Source of the DNA: Azorinus chamasolen
Lineage: Eukaryota > Mollusca > Bivalvia > Cardiida > Solecurtidae
Direction: 5' to 3'
Assembly: GCA_963576725.1 (NCBI GenBank)
Contig: OY755241.1
Coordinates: 59,393,071 to 59,457,070 of the forward strand
DNA length: 64,000 nt
This document shows, in pieces, positions 9,334 to 18,648 of this stretch. The notes below the pieces were generated by a model, which saw only the letters and a program-made list of their open reading frames with translations, was not told the origin of the DNA and made no database searches. How positions within the stretch are numbered: position 1 is the first letter of the stretch; every line of letters begins with the position of its first letter. Made by a program: the position numbers and the translations under genes.

Positions 9334-9780
9334 TAGACTGCAACAGACAAGTCTTCATGCAGTCTAACCTATATAACGTCACCAAATATAGCCACTTCCT
9401 ACTAGCATAATATTTTCCACGTCGACGCTGTATTTTGTGAGGTATAGTGCATGTGTACTGACCCCACTTGGATGCAAGTTTGGTTCAGCCAATAGGAGGA
9501 AAACAGAAGGACGAAAAAGGCATAAGTAATCATAAACATCAAATTTATTACATTTGCTCACCTTTTTCTCAACTAGATCTATTTGTCCATATCAAAGGAT
9601 TAAATCAAGTTTGTTTATATTGTAAAAGTCTATGACGTCACTGCACGCCAATATGACGTCACGTATATCGCACTTGCATGTATTTTCATTCAGGGGACGA
9701 AACTGCTTTAGCAATCTTTCTTTTTCTTCATTTTCACCATTTTTCTTAGTGTTCCATGCTAAAAGAATGAATATGCTAGT
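9334..9780. other. Unassigned stretch with paired TGACGTCA sites
   Basis: No repeat family is recognised. Two perfect TGACGTCA palindromes occur 21 bp apart at 9633-9640 and 9654-9661. Confidence 0.4.
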
Positions 9781-9884
9781 AGTTTTGAAGTTAAGCTGTA
9801 TTTTGGCTCGTCAGAAAAGTAGTTAAAGAGGCTCGCATTTAACAACTTTTCTGACGAGACAAAATACAGCTTAACTTCAAAACT
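9781..9884. repeat. 46-bp inverted repeat with 11-nt loop
   Basis: AGTTTTGAAGTTAAGCTGTA...GAAAAGTAGTTAAA (9781-9826) is complementary to 9838-9884 with about two mismatches. The sequence is not shared with the other hairpin families. Confidence 0.85.
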
Positions 9885-9964
9885 AGATCTACTATAAAAA
9901 TTCTTATCTATGAACCCTTTGACTTCCCCTCGTATATCTCTGCTAGTTTTATTAGTTTCTGAGT

Positions 9965-10280
9965 TAAGATTGCACTTGCGACGACGGTCTTAACCTTTAG
10001 CCTGCTGAGCAAAATTTTCTTTGTAGAAAATGTCATCGATTTCAGTTGCCACTGATCATTTATCTTGCATTTCTTTTCAACAGCACGGTCAGAGTATCAA
10101 ACAGTTTTGACCCTGATGAGACGCCGAGTTACTCGGCATCTGGATCCAAACTGTTTGCAAAGGTAATCAATCATTCGCCCGCAGCAGGCTAAAGGTTAAA
10201 GAAAGGTGGCAGTTCTATGCAGGATGAAAGTAATTGGATCTTTCTGCACGACTTTCTTCCTGCATATGGAAACTAACAGT
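9965..10280 (+). mobile_element. TA-4 MITE remnant interrupted by TTAA-4
   Basis: GACGGTCTTAA before and TTAAAGAAAGGTGGCAGTTC after the nested element rejoin to the internal GGTCTTTAAGACAGGTGGCAG arm seen at 35345-35552. The outer ends are missing. Confidence 0.5.
9990..10199 (+). mobile_element. TTAA-4 MITE, complete
   Basis: TTAACCTTTAGCCTGCTGAG to CAGCAGGCTAAAGGTTAA gives a terminal inverted repeat of about 18 bp. The hairpin is AAACAGTTTTGACCCTGATG... with apex CGCCGAGTTACTCGGC. The same apex occurs in TTAA-3, whose arms and ends differ. Confidence 0.8.
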
Positions 10281-10555
10281 TTAATTTACTTCATTAAAAT
10301 ATCTAATATCCTAATTTCCGGTGTAGATTACTAAAACTTCAATACTTGTGTCTGATTTATCTTGGTTTCTTTAATGAAGTAATTATACTAACAATGCAAT
10401 AATTGATTATTATTTATATGCTGTATAACATGGGTATTTATACGTATGCGTGAAATGTGAAAGGCCTTGTCAATCAATAAAATAAACTTCTGGCGCCCTA
10501 TTGCATTGGAAACAGTCAGCTATTTGAATACCAGTACAATAGTAGTGTTTGTTTA
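10281..10555. other. Unassigned stretch
   Basis: Nothing recognised. Confidence 0.3.
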
Positions 10556-10660
10556 TACAGTAGAATCTCTGTTAAGCGACCGTCAAAAAGAGGTCTTATT
10601 GTGGGCCTGTAAGGCTTGGGATAGCCTAATGCAGGTTAAAAATACTGCAGAAAGCTCTTG
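10556..10660 (+). mobile_element. TA-3 MITE, left half
   Basis: TACAGTAGAATCTCTGTTAA, AGCGACCGTCAAAAAGAGGT and CCTAATGCAGGTTAAAA are present. The element stops at the hairpin apex and passes straight into a minisatellite. Confidence 0.7.
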
Positions 10661-10663
10661 TAG

Positions 10664-10775
10664 GCGTGTATATACATACTGGCGTTTATATACATATTGG
10701 CGTTTGTGTACATAATGGCGTTTATATCACTGGCGTTTTAATACATATTGGCGTTTATATACATACTGGCGTTTA
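10664..10775 (+). repeat. 18-bp minisatellite
   Basis: About six units of TGGCGTTTATATACATAC, some with small indels. Confidence 0.9.
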
Positions 10776-10814
10776 CTTTATATCGTCATATATATCTTTT
10801 GTTCTAAGTATTAT

Positions 10815-10904
10815 TTCGTTAGAGTTGCTCGACGTTTTCTTTTGATTCAAACTGTTTGCAAACGTTGTCACCGATTCGCCTATGGCGGCGAAAAACTTAA
10901 AATG
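10815..10904 (+). mobile_element. TTAA-3/4 type right-arm fragment
   Basis: GAGTTGCTCGACG, then AAACTGTTTGCAAACG and CGATTCGCC correspond to the descending arm and flank of the family. The left half is absent. Confidence 0.45.
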
Positions 10905-11423
10905 TTAAACGAGAAGTCCCTACATTCGACGTGTTTCAGAAATACCTAAAATATACAAAACTCCTCATCATTTGTTTATATGCTGAAAAGTAGTATATCG
11001 CATGAAACCCTATCCAATTAACGTTGAAAATGACAAAACATCCATGTGTTTGATATCGACATTCCCGCTTTTATTCCCCGATGTTTTAGTTTCATTCAAG
11101 TTGGATTTTAGTTTCGTATCTGTTCGTGCTTTTCGCGCCTCTCCAACCACATCCGAGAAAAGCCGTTACATAAATATCGGTAATGGAGGGATCGGGTGAT
11201 CATCGGCATAACGCGGAGTATTTGAACGGGAAAGGCCGATAATACTTAGTCGTAGAACAAAAATTATAAGTATTGATGAAATCGGATTATTTTGTATCAC
11301 AGGGTCATGTTTCGATATAAAAACTCAAATTGACAATCTTCATAATAATGATTGAGCATAACAAATACCAAGTTTTATTATATTATTGAAACTATGCGTT
11401 CGTTGTAGGGACGTCCTCTTTAA
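10905..11423. mobile_element. AGT MITE, longest copy
   Basis: The ends AACGAGAAGTCCCTACA and TGTAGGGACGTCCTCTTTAA form an inverted repeat of about 17 bp. The interior has CTCATCATTTGTTTATATGC, TGAAAAGTAGTATATCGCA, AGAACAAAAATTATAAG and ATTTTGTATCACA, found collinearly in copies at 33702, 41071, 42283, 42809 and 46225. No hairpin is present in the middle, unlike the other families. Confidence 0.8.
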
Positions 11424-11666
11424 TAGTGGTTCGTTCGCTTATCCTCACTACATGTATGTAAGAGGACAACTAACACGTAACGTGTCATTTGATGTGAGTT
11501 GCACTTTTGTACTTTACAGTAGGCATCCCAGAAAACGAAACAAATCACAGATGGGCCTGTATCTCACCAACTCCACTTCTTGTCCCAGCACAACCAATTG
11601 TCCAGCTTAGTTGAATAATAACCAATCATTATGAAGACTCTACGCTATGGCTGAGGTGCGTTTATT
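11424..11666. other. Unassigned spacer
   Basis: A 74-codon open frame overlaps the end of the AGT element and shows no motif. No other feature is seen. Confidence 0.3.
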
Positions 11667-11742
11667 TTAAAACCCTGCACTCTAGAAATACACTATTATA
11701 GTATGCCTTTGCACACACAGTAGACCCAGACCAGACTGCTCC
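11667..11742 (+). mobile_element. TTAA-1b MITE, left end fragment
   Basis: TTAAAACCCTGCACTC followed by the hairpin arm ACACAGTAGACCCAGACCAG, broken at the apex. Confidence 0.55.
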
Positions 11743-12070
11743 GGTACATATGTGGGTTTTTTTAATACAATCACACCAATTGTTAACTAGATTTAACTGA
11801 AACCAAACAGTTAGCTGTGCGATTACAAACATAAGGTATTTTGGTATTTCTATATAGTATTTATATAACACTAACCTTTCCGTCCAACATTATTTGTTGG
11901 AATGTAATGAATCTTTAATGGTAACACTAATGGTCATATTGTTGGAATGGTTGTCTTTGAGGGCTTCGTTTTACCGATATTTCTTGTTTAATGCATTTAG
12001 TACTAAAATGCTTTTACACATTGACATCTTTGAGTTTTAAGGTGGCATGATACCATAAAGCCGGAATTAT
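11743..12070. other. Unassigned stretch, about 330 bp
   Basis: Nothing recognised. Confidence 0.3.
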
Positions 12071-12264
12071 TACAGTAGAACCTGTCTTAAGCAGCCAACA
12101 AAAAATGTATAATAATGGGTATGTGAGGTAGGTTGTAGCTTAATTCAGGTCAAAAGTAATACAGAGCTCAGCTTTCTACATTTGCCATGCATTAAGCAAC
12201 CATCTGGTTTTTAACACTTCTGTATTCTATAAATGAATGGTCGCTTAGTACAGTTTATACTGTA
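12071..12264 (+). mobile_element. TA-3 MITE, complete
   Basis: TACAGTAGAACCTGTCTTAA to TTATACTGTA, with TA at both borders. Hairpin arms TTAATTCAGGTCAAAAGTAA and its complement flank GAGCTCAGCT. The right outer arm is AAATGAATGGTCGCTTAG. Confidence 0.8.
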
Positions 12265-12272
12265 TATCAATA

Positions 12273-12404
12273 TATAAATACCACATCCCCTGGAGGGTGA
12301 CAGCACGTATTATCAACCCGAGGTAGGTAATGAGCCTGAGTGGACATTTCCATACCGTGAGTTGATAATACGTGCTGTCGCCCTCCATGGCATGTGGTAT
12401 TTAT
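12273..12404. repeat. Foldback with 43-bp arms and a 43-nt loop
   Basis: TAAATACCACAT...TGGAGGGTGACAGCACG...TTATCAAC (12273-12317) is complementary to GTTGATAATACGTGCTGTCG...GTGGTATTTA (12361-12404) with a few mismatches. The unpaired loop contains GAGGTAGGTAATGAGCC. It is unrelated to the MITE families. Confidence 0.85.
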
Positions 12405-12692
12405 TTTATACCGACAGTCACAATCAATGGCAATAATAAACAGTTTGAAACAATTCCGATATCAACATTTAATACCGACTGTAAGTCCAGTTAGATAAGA
12501 AAACAATGTCTCCTTTCAATGGAATTGGAATGTCATTGTGCACTTCTGCATGTCTGGTGTTACATTATAATAACCATGGTTTGGGAAGTTAATTATCTGT
12601 GACGACACCGTGTAAACGTGTGCTATTGTTTCAGATGTGGGCAAAAAAGTTCCACTATTGCTAGAACCAAGGGTCTGTGGTGTCGGTAAATT
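12405..12692. other. Unassigned spacer
   Basis: Nothing recognised; it lies 3' of the recombinase relic and could include its downstream flank. Confidence 0.3.
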
Positions 12693-13262
12693 TCATATAC
12701 GGTTTGGGTTGAGAGAATCAACACTGATATCAGCTAACTGATTGTCCGCTGAGAAGATGCAGTCTAGCTCTTCTTCCTCCGACATATCACACTGGGTTGT
12801 AGCTTCAGAAGCTGCAATAGCAGTCTCAGACTGGTATACCAGGATGCTACCCAAGGCATCAGAGCATCTTTCTCTGTGTACACTCTGTGAGTCTGCAAGC
12901 ATAGCTCTTAACTGAGTAGTCTGTCTTATGTCCAGATACTCGTATGATATGTCTGGCTTCAAAGCCTGTCCTATCTAGAGACAATATAAAGGTGGCTCTA
13001 ATAGTGTATGTGTATCGGTATGATAAACTAGCCATAGACGATATTGTATCCACCATTTGACCTAGAGTGTTGTTACCAAGGCGATACCTACAACACAAGA
13101 AGCTATCGATTGACTCGTAGCTGCCCACGGGCCTTTGCCACAAAGCACCAGTCAGGGTTGAGCTTTCAAATATAGTTCTTGAAACTATTCACAGGACACA
13201 TCTCTGATTCAGGCTAAGCGTATATCCTTGCTTCACCTATGGTGTCTTCCGGGGTAGCATCA
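12693..13262 (-). pseudogene. Tyrosine recombinase relic (Crypton/DUF3504 type)
   Basis: Minus-strand frames give, in order, DATPEDTIGEARIYA (from 13261), a stop, MCPVNSFKNYI, a stop, KLNP, LWQRPVGSYES, CCRYRLGNNTLGQMVDTISS, YTYTIRATF, DRTGFEARHIIRVSGHK, SVKSYACRLTECTQRKM, then after a frame change an acidic tail with SEEEELDCIFS ending at a TGA at 12693. The NTLG...IRAT...GFEARHI..VSGHK...SY order is that of the C-terminal catalytic domain of tyrosine recombinases found in Crypton-derived and DUF3504 proteins. The expected HxxR histidine appears lost (YTYTIR), while the second His (SGHK) and the Tyr (KSY) are kept. Two stops and one frameshift make it a pseudogene. The sequence just upstream, TTTCATCCTTCTACATTACAG on the minus strand, would serve as a splice acceptor, so the ancestor may have been a spliced gene. 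Confidence 0.75.
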
Positions 13263-13478
13263 CAGCTGTAATGTAGAAGGATGAAACAATTACACGGAAA
13301 ACAAACATCCTTACAATGTATGAAAGAGAAATTATAATATCAAATCTAAATACTCATGTTAAAATGATATGAATTACACATGTTCAAATAGATATAAGAA
13401 CTATGTACACAACTAGATGTTATCTTATATTGTATGGACTACATCAACAGTATTTTCTAAATGCAGTTATTATACGAG
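13263..13478. other. Unassigned spacer
   Basis: No further recombinase-like translation could be found here. Confidence 0.3.
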
Positions 13479-13686
13479 TACAGTAAAACCTCTCTATAAC
13501 GGCCACTCAATTGTGTTAATTAGTTGATATTTAGAGCAGGTTGTTGCTTAAAGCAAGATGAAAGTAAAACAAAACGCTCCTATTGGAGCGTTCCGTTTTA
13601 CTTTCACCTTGCTTTAAGCAACCACCTGCTTTTAACACAACATATTTGCTGTTGTTTAGTGGTCGCTATAGAGAGGTTTTACTGTA
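13479..13686 (+). mobile_element. TA-1 MITE, complete (reference copy)
   Basis: TACAGTAAAACCTCTCTATA to TATAGAGAGGTTTTACTGTA is a 20-bp perfect terminal inverted repeat including TA. The arm contains AACGGCCACT and the hairpin AGCAAGATGAAAGTAAAAC...CGCTCCTATTGGAGCG... with its complement (about 13551-13615). CAGT-starting ends with a TA target are typical of pogo/Tigger-like elements; there is no coding region. Confidence 0.85.
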
Positions 13687-13784
13687 CATTGCGATTATCC
13701 CATATGCTATATTTAGACCATGGCACCATCTTCTACAGTCTGGTAAATAATGGTGTTTCATTTTCAAAAACAAAAATATGAAAA

Positions 13785-13920
13785 TCAATTTTCAAAACAT
13801 TATCGAATATAGAGCATTTGCTCCTGAGAAAAAATACATGCTTTACATATATTCATAATGTCTTCAAAGATAACATTTCGTAGATGTGTCAAAATGCGTA
13901 CCTATCAGGCAATGGGTTAA
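13785..13920. mobile_element. TTAA-2-like debris
   Basis: TAGAGCATTTGCTCCTGAG and, further on, TGTCAAAATGCG...CAATGGGTTAA resemble TTAA-2 hairpin and end sequences, but the intervening arms do not align. Confidence 0.4.
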
Positions 13921-13962
13921 TCATCTAATTATCAGTCTGTACTGCAAAGGTAGACATCTTGT

Positions 13963-14215
13963 AGTGGTGCAATGGTCTAGTGGTAATGCGTTTGACTACC
14001 AATACTAAGGTCCGGAGTTTAAACCCCGGTCCATCCCGGAAATTTCATAGACGCTTTCCAGTGTCTCCCACCCACACGAGGTTGCCTCCTCTCTGCCCAG
14101 GGGTTAAATAGGTACCTGTGAGGGTCACTAGCCGGTACTGCGGCTGCATTATTGCGTCTTATGTTAGCGGTGCTTATATTGTAGCGGAATGGCTCAATAA
14201 ACAGGGGAGTAACAT
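13963..14215 (+). mobile_element. tRNA-derived SINE
   Basis: The head has an A-box-like TGGTCTAGTGGTAATGCG and a degenerate B-box GGAGTTTAAACCCC about 45 nt downstream. After this come a central block CCTCTCTGCCCAGGGGTTAA and AATAGGTACCTGTGAGG, and a 3' part ending near AGGGGAGTAACATTT. A tRNA head joined to a conserved body is standard for SINEs. The specific family was not identified. Confidence 0.65.
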
Positions 14216-14581
14216 TTATGTACAGTCGGCTGAAAGTAGGCTATAACTAGGTACTATTTTTAATTTCGGCAGTTAAAGATGTGAAAACTGCAGAATAAAG
14301 ACATCATAAAGCCATAAAAAGTTGAAATTTGAAGTCATAATCGCAAAAAAAGAATTTTCCATGGTTTGAATATTCTTTAAAAATCACAAGTCTTTGGAAA
14401 CATGTTATTCGTTCTGTATCGAACTGTCTAAACGTATTAAATTTGATAAAAAAAAAAAGTGAATCAAAATCAACTCGCTTCATATACTTCTGACCCTTTA
14501 CTTTATCCGAATGAGCATATGAACGACGAGTTTACCCTAGGACTCTGTTTACGGTCTCGGGACATGCCTTTTCACGCCTGT
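14216..14581. other. Unassigned stretch, about 365 bp
   Basis: Contains a short A-run near 14447-14458; otherwise nothing recognised. Confidence 0.3.
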
Positions 14582-14815
14582 ATAACCCTTTCCCTGTTCT
14601 GTGTTTATTACAAATTTCAAACCTACTGAATATTCATGGACATAAAGGTTGTAATGAAATGTGAAGGGTGGAGCATTGTAGCCATTTTAGAAACTAAAGA
14701 CACAGAACTTTGAAATTTTATTAGCAAACAGAGTAGACCCTGAAGGAGCCGTCTGATCTGGGTCTACTCTGTTTGCAGATGCGTGAAAACATGTTTATAT
14801 GAGGGAGAGGGATAA
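14582..14815 (-). mobile_element. TTAA-1a MITE, near complete
   Basis: TATAACCCTTTCCCTG and GAGGGAGAGGGATAA end it, with the first TTAA decayed. The right-arm text CCTACTGAATATTCATGG, GGAGCATTGTAGCCATTTTA and the hairpin GCAAACAGAGTAGACCCTGA are in minus order. One hairpin arm lost about 12 nt at the apex. Confidence 0.75.
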
Positions 14816-15007
14816 GCAAGGCAGATCCAAACCAGTTGGCTCCTCAAAGGGTCTGCTCTGTTTGCTGATAGAATGATATAGATATAATATAGATATAATT
14901 ATATGGTTTCTGCGATGCCAAAAGGAATATGCCCATATACAATCACAAAAAGTCGGATAACATATATTCAAAGTTCTTATATAAATAATCATGAGGTAAA
15001 GGGTTAA
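14816..15007 (+). mobile_element. TTAA-1b MITE, left end fused to neighbour
   Basis: The hairpin GGCAGATCCAAACCAG...GGTCTGCTCTGTTTGC, arm TATGGTTTCTGCGATG and end ATGAGGTAAAGGGTTAA are present. The left terminus merges with the preceding copy. Confidence 0.6.
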
Positions 15008-15351
15008 ACCCTGATAATACGTGTAGGCTTCACGGTCACCCTCATGCTGTATGTGAAAGTAATCAGTTTCACAGTGTATATTGTTTACTTGATCATGTTC
15101 TCTATTGAATTATTCCCGTTTATCCGTATTCACATTCTCTGTATTCACATTCTCCGCCATGTAAATGCATTAACGCTTTAAATGCTGAAAATAGGATTGT
15201 TTCATCAGTATCTAGCAATAGTGTTCTTTCAGCATGAAAGGGTATACATGTTTTGAACGACAAAGAGTGCAGACCCAGAACAGAGGGCTCTTCTTGAATA
15301 TGGATATGCAGTAATAAACAATACTGTTATAATAACATTCTGAAAGAAATA
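15008..15351. other. Mostly unassigned stretch with MITE debris
   Basis: AAAGAGTGCAGACCCAGAAC near 15262-15283 resembles a TTAA-1 hairpin arm; the rest is unrecognised. Confidence 0.35.
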
Positions 15352-15463
15352 AAGACATAATGGATATTTAATTACATTATTATGATAGCACATAGACATA
15401 GAGAATTTAGCCATGGCAGAAATTGTAAAACCATACCCATATTATATCAGACGGCTCCTATAC
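15352..15463 (-). mobile_element. TTAA-1b MITE fragment
   Basis: ATTATTATGATAGCACATAG, TTTAGCCATGGCAGAAATTG and ATCAGACGGCTCCTATA match the minus-oriented arm of the family; the ascending hairpin arm is deleted. Confidence 0.55.
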
Positions 15464-15483
15464 ATGGGTTATGATAAACGTTA

Positions 15484-15835
15484 CGGTTGTACGTCGGGAT
15501 ACACCGGCATCTCAAATCGACACAGTAAGACTGGGCATCTACTGTCGTACCCGGCTCATCCCCGGTAAACCCTGGATACGTCGGGAGCTTAAACTAGGAA
15601 GTAATACTACAACAGAGTGCTTATATGAGTGCGACATTTAGAGTTGATGTTGCGACATATAGCGGTAATACAATTTATCGCGACATTTGGCGTTACAGAT
15701 GCGAAATATAACGTCAGGTTTTGCGACATTTAGCGTTGGTTCCGACATTTAGTGTCAGCCTTTTGCGACATATAACGTCAAATACGACATTTAGCGCCGG
15801 TGTGGCATTTAACGTTGCCACAGACGCCCTTTGAC
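15484..15835 (+). repeat. Dispersed repeat X with GCGACATTTAGCG array, plus copy
   Basis: A 5' part (GTACGTCGGGATACACCGG..., CGTACCCGGCTCATCCC, GAGCTTAAACTAGGAAGTAA) is followed by about nine degenerate 20-27 bp units around GCGACATTTAGCGTTGG. An inverted copy with the same order lies at 27187-27462. Confidence 0.8.
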
Positions 15836-15960
15836 GTCTCTGTAAAAGTCGCCAATGGTTTGAAAACTACACAAAAATCCTTTTCTGTAGTCAATGCTTT
15901 TTTCGGTAGATTTATTCAAAGAGCTTGGATCTAGAAATAGCCTATGAGGAAATGGGTTAA
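15829..15960 (+). mobile_element. TTAA-2 MITE with the hairpin deleted
   Basis: CTTTGACGTCTCTGTAAAAG and CCAATGGTTTGAAAACTAC are joined without the palindrome. The right arm and terminus CCTATGAGGAAATGGGTTAA are intact. Confidence 0.7.
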
Positions 15961-16284
15961 GTACTTGTATATAAACCAGTATCTACTGCTCTATAGTTGG
16001 TACAAGGAGGTCTCCAGGATTTGTATCAAGAAAGACGTTTTGATACATGTAGCGCGTTTCGGAAATGGCAATCATAGAATACGTACATAATTAGATTCGA
16101 TTTACATTTATCTGAATAAATGCCATTGTTATGAATATTTGCCCTTCAGGAAGAATTCATAAATTACATTTGATAGATGCTTATTTAACAAAGTCTTATA
16201 TATAACCACGTTCACAGGGGAAATATGAAGACGTGTAAAAGTAGAAACAGGATTAGAAGAGATAGGAGTGTGGAAATAGCGTTG
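15961..16284. other. Unassigned stretch, about 320 bp
   Basis: Nothing recognised. Confidence 0.3.
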
Positions 16285-16534
16285 TTAACCCTTCGCTTGT
16301 TATTCACGTCAATATACCTACCTGTAAATAGTGAAGACCCAGATGAGACAGCTCCTGCAGGAGCTGTCTCATCGGGGTCTGCACTATTTACAAGTTGATT
16401 GTGCAACCATTGCACTCCACAGCAGTGATTGCACAGTGAAATACTTGTACACAGTGAAGATATATGTAATTATACAACAGGACATGGGTAAAGAAGCAGA
16501 TTTGTATTTTAAAATTCAGCAAGAGAAGGGTTAA
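16285..16534 (+). mobile_element. TTAA-5 MITE, complete (reference copy)
   Basis: 250 bp. The left end is TTAACCCTTCGCTTGTTATT. The right end, GCAAGAGAAGGGTTAA, is its slightly diverged complement. The hairpin TGTAAATAGTGAAGACCCAG...AGCTCCTGCAGGAGCT... and complement spans 16322-16392, followed by a 140-bp arm with CACAGCAGTGATTGCACAG. Five copies of almost identical length (249-251 bp) lie in the window, pointing to recent spread. Confidence 0.9.
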
Positions 16535-16823
16535 GTTGTTAATGAAATCCTACCAATGACATCAATCAATGTCGAAAAATATAAATTAGTTAGTTTCAAT
16601 AAGGTTAAATGAAAACAACATGAAAATGTAGGACGTTGTGTAATTAAAAGTTGCTATTTACCACAATTCACAATTACCACAATTCACAAGAGCTTCGAAA
16701 CCGTATGCAAACAAGACAATTACGATACCCAAGAGAATCATTTAAATAATAAAATAAATCTTAATTACTCTCTAATTCCGAATGATGTTTGAAAAACCAA
16801 GTATATAATACTTTGCAAACATT
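16535..16823. other. Unassigned spacer
   Basis: A short direct repeat (ACCACAATTCACAA, twice near 16658-16690) is the only structure seen. Confidence 0.35.
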
Positions 16824-17034
16824 TATTCAGGAAACCCGCTCTATAACAGTCACTAAATTACATCACTGATTTTGTGTTAAAGGCATGTGTCTGCTTAAAG
16901 CAATGTGAAAGTAAAACAGAACGCTCCTATAGGAGCGTTCTGTTTTACTTTCACCTTGCTTTAAGCTGCCATCTGCCCTAAATACCAACTAATTAAAACA
17001 ATATAGTGGCCGTTATAGAGAGATTTTACTGTAC
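16824..17034 (+). mobile_element. TA-1 MITE, left terminus diverged
   Basis: TATTCAGGAAACCCGCTCTA on the left, GAGAGATTTTACTGTA on the right. The hairpin (about 16897-16969) has apex CGCTCCTATAGGAGCG and near-perfect arms around GAAAGTAAAACAGAA. Confidence 0.8.
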
Positions 17035-17391
17035 TCATTTGTGTAAGTTAAATGGTTTTTATACAACTCTTTGTTAATTAATTGTCAGAAAGAGGGGAAC
17101 CAATTTTCATTATTCAACAGAATAAGACTAATGGACGAATGTTTTCCTAAAAATCAATCAACACCTAACGAACGTTCTTACAACCCATTTTCCATCGGTT
17201 TATATAAATTCAGCTAAATATAAATGGTGCCTGAAAATTGCCAACTCCGTTAAAATCTGCCGACTTTTAAGACTCGGAAACACTTCGTCGATTACACAGA
17301 ATTCAACGGACGCGTTCAACCAAATGTGAGATCACAACAACGCAGTACATGTAAATATTTAATTTGGGTTCACAAAAATGACTGACGTGGG
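17035..17391. other. Unassigned stretch, about 355 bp
   Basis: Nothing recognised. Confidence 0.3.
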
Positions 17392-17622
17392 TTAACCTTT
17401 TCCCTCATATTGACGACTTTTGACGACCCTGTAAAAGTCACTTTGTGAAACCATTGTGATAAATAGAGCATTTGCTCCTATAGGAGCAAATGCTCTATTT
17501 ATCACAATTGTTTCAAACTACAAATTTATAAAAATGTTCCTTTTCTCTAGTTGATGTTCCTTTTCGGTAAACTTATTCAAAGAGGTTATATCTACAAATA
17601 TCCTATGAGGTAATGGGTGTAA
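17392..17622 (+). mobile_element. TTAA-2 MITE, near complete
   Basis: TTAACCTTTTCCCTCATATT to GAGGTAATGGGTGTAA. The 68-bp hairpin at 17447-17514 is palindromic with a single mismatch and apex TTGCTCCTATAGGAGCAA. The right TTAA is mutated. Confidence 0.85.
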
Positions 17623-17924
17623 GAAGAAATCATATCCGTCGTGTAATACTGTACCTACATGTACACCGAATACGTCCGGTATACATAGTTTATTATACGG
17701 TAAATGCCGGTAATGGCGAACGTGTTTCCGTTCGTTTCCGAGGTAATACAAAATCTCCATTTTATACAAACAACTATTTCTGTACCATGTGCTTTAGCTA
17801 CAGTAAATTAGTTTTTATGTCACACAGACTCACATTCTGAAGTTGTTACGCAAAGTTTAGGTAGATGTTTTAAACAGTAACTCTCTTTTAATGAGTTTGT
17901 TTTATATTAGGTCACTCTATAATG
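17623..17924. other. Unassigned stretch, about 300 bp
   Basis: Nothing recognised. Confidence 0.3.
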
Positions 17925-18184
17925 TACAGTTGAACTTCGATATCTCGAACTCGGATAACTCCAACTTTGGGATAACTCGAACAAAACCTTTAGCCCTTCC
18001 AAAACTTACAATACAGAATTGCTCTATCTAGAAACACATATTGCAGCTTTATACGGGTCTGAAGTCAGCATTACTTTAGACCAGTATTAAGCTGCGAACT
18101 CGAGAAATTGTTCAGATTATAAATCGGATAACTCGAACTTCTGCTATCTCGAACTAATTTGTATGGTCCCTTGAAGTTCAACTA
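17925..18184 (+). mobile_element. TA-2 MITE, complete (reference copy)
   Basis: TACAGTTGAACTTCGATATC to GGTCCCTTGAAGTTCAACTA gives an imperfect terminal inverted repeat. Repeated GGATAACTCGAAC motifs fill both arms. The hairpin around GTCTGAAGTCAGCATTACTT is decayed. TCTCGAA-type repeats with TA borders fit the pogo/Tigger group. Confidence 0.8.
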
Positions 18185-18205
18185 ATCTATATATAGGGAT
18201 TTCCT

Positions 18206-18402
18206 TTACAAGTCCCGGTCTGGGCATTTGGACTTTTTATGTGAAGAAGCCTTCCAGCTGGCGTGCGATTGGTAGGTGGTTCTACCTGGGTGTTCCTCTG
18301 TGCACGAAATAATGTAACTTATCCGTGCCCAGAAGAACCTCTGGGGCCTTCTGTCACATGTACATGTAATTAGCTGGACGTCGTGATATGACTTAAAGAC
18401 TG
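18206..18402 (+). mobile_element. SINE body and 3' part
   Basis: CCCGGTCTGGGCATTTGGAC, GAAGCCTTCCAGCTGGCGTG, GGTGGTTCTACCTGGGTG, GAAGAACCTCTGGGGCCTTC and TTAGCTGGACGTCGTGATAT form a block that recurs at 54070-54275. The tRNA head is missing here except for a CCCGGTCT remnant of the B-box region. Confidence 0.65.
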
Positions 18403-18648
18403 TTAACCCTTTCGGCGCCAAATTTCTAATTGTCGTCTGCAATCCAAGTTTGTTAAACCATTCAGTAAAATAAGTAAATGAGATAAATAAATGCAAATTT
18501 TAAAAGAATAAAGCACATATATAGAAATAGAGATTGAGACAAATAGTGAAGTCCCTGATCAGATGCCGCCTTGAAAAGGCGGCGTCTGATCTGGGTCTGT
18601 ACTATTTGTCGTGGTGCATTTATGCGACATTGGCGGTAAAAGGGTTAA
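18403..18648 (+). mobile_element. TTAA-6 MITE, complete (reference copy)
   Basis: 246 bp from TTAACCCTTTCGGCGCCAAA to GGCGGTAAAAGGGTTAA. The hairpin GACAAATAGTGAAGTCCCTG...CCGCCTTGAAAAGGCGG (about 18538-18610) sits toward the right end, not the middle. It may have landed in the TTAA of the SINE tail immediately to its left. Confidence 0.85.

Noticed and set aside
13963..14040. Functional tRNA gene
   Set aside because: Degenerate B-box and direct continuation into a SINE body.
16212..16534. Peptides with DPDETAPAGA- and RPRSDG-like text recurring across the window
   Set aside because: They are translations of the TTAA-1 and TTAA-5 hairpin stems on either strand, not proteins.
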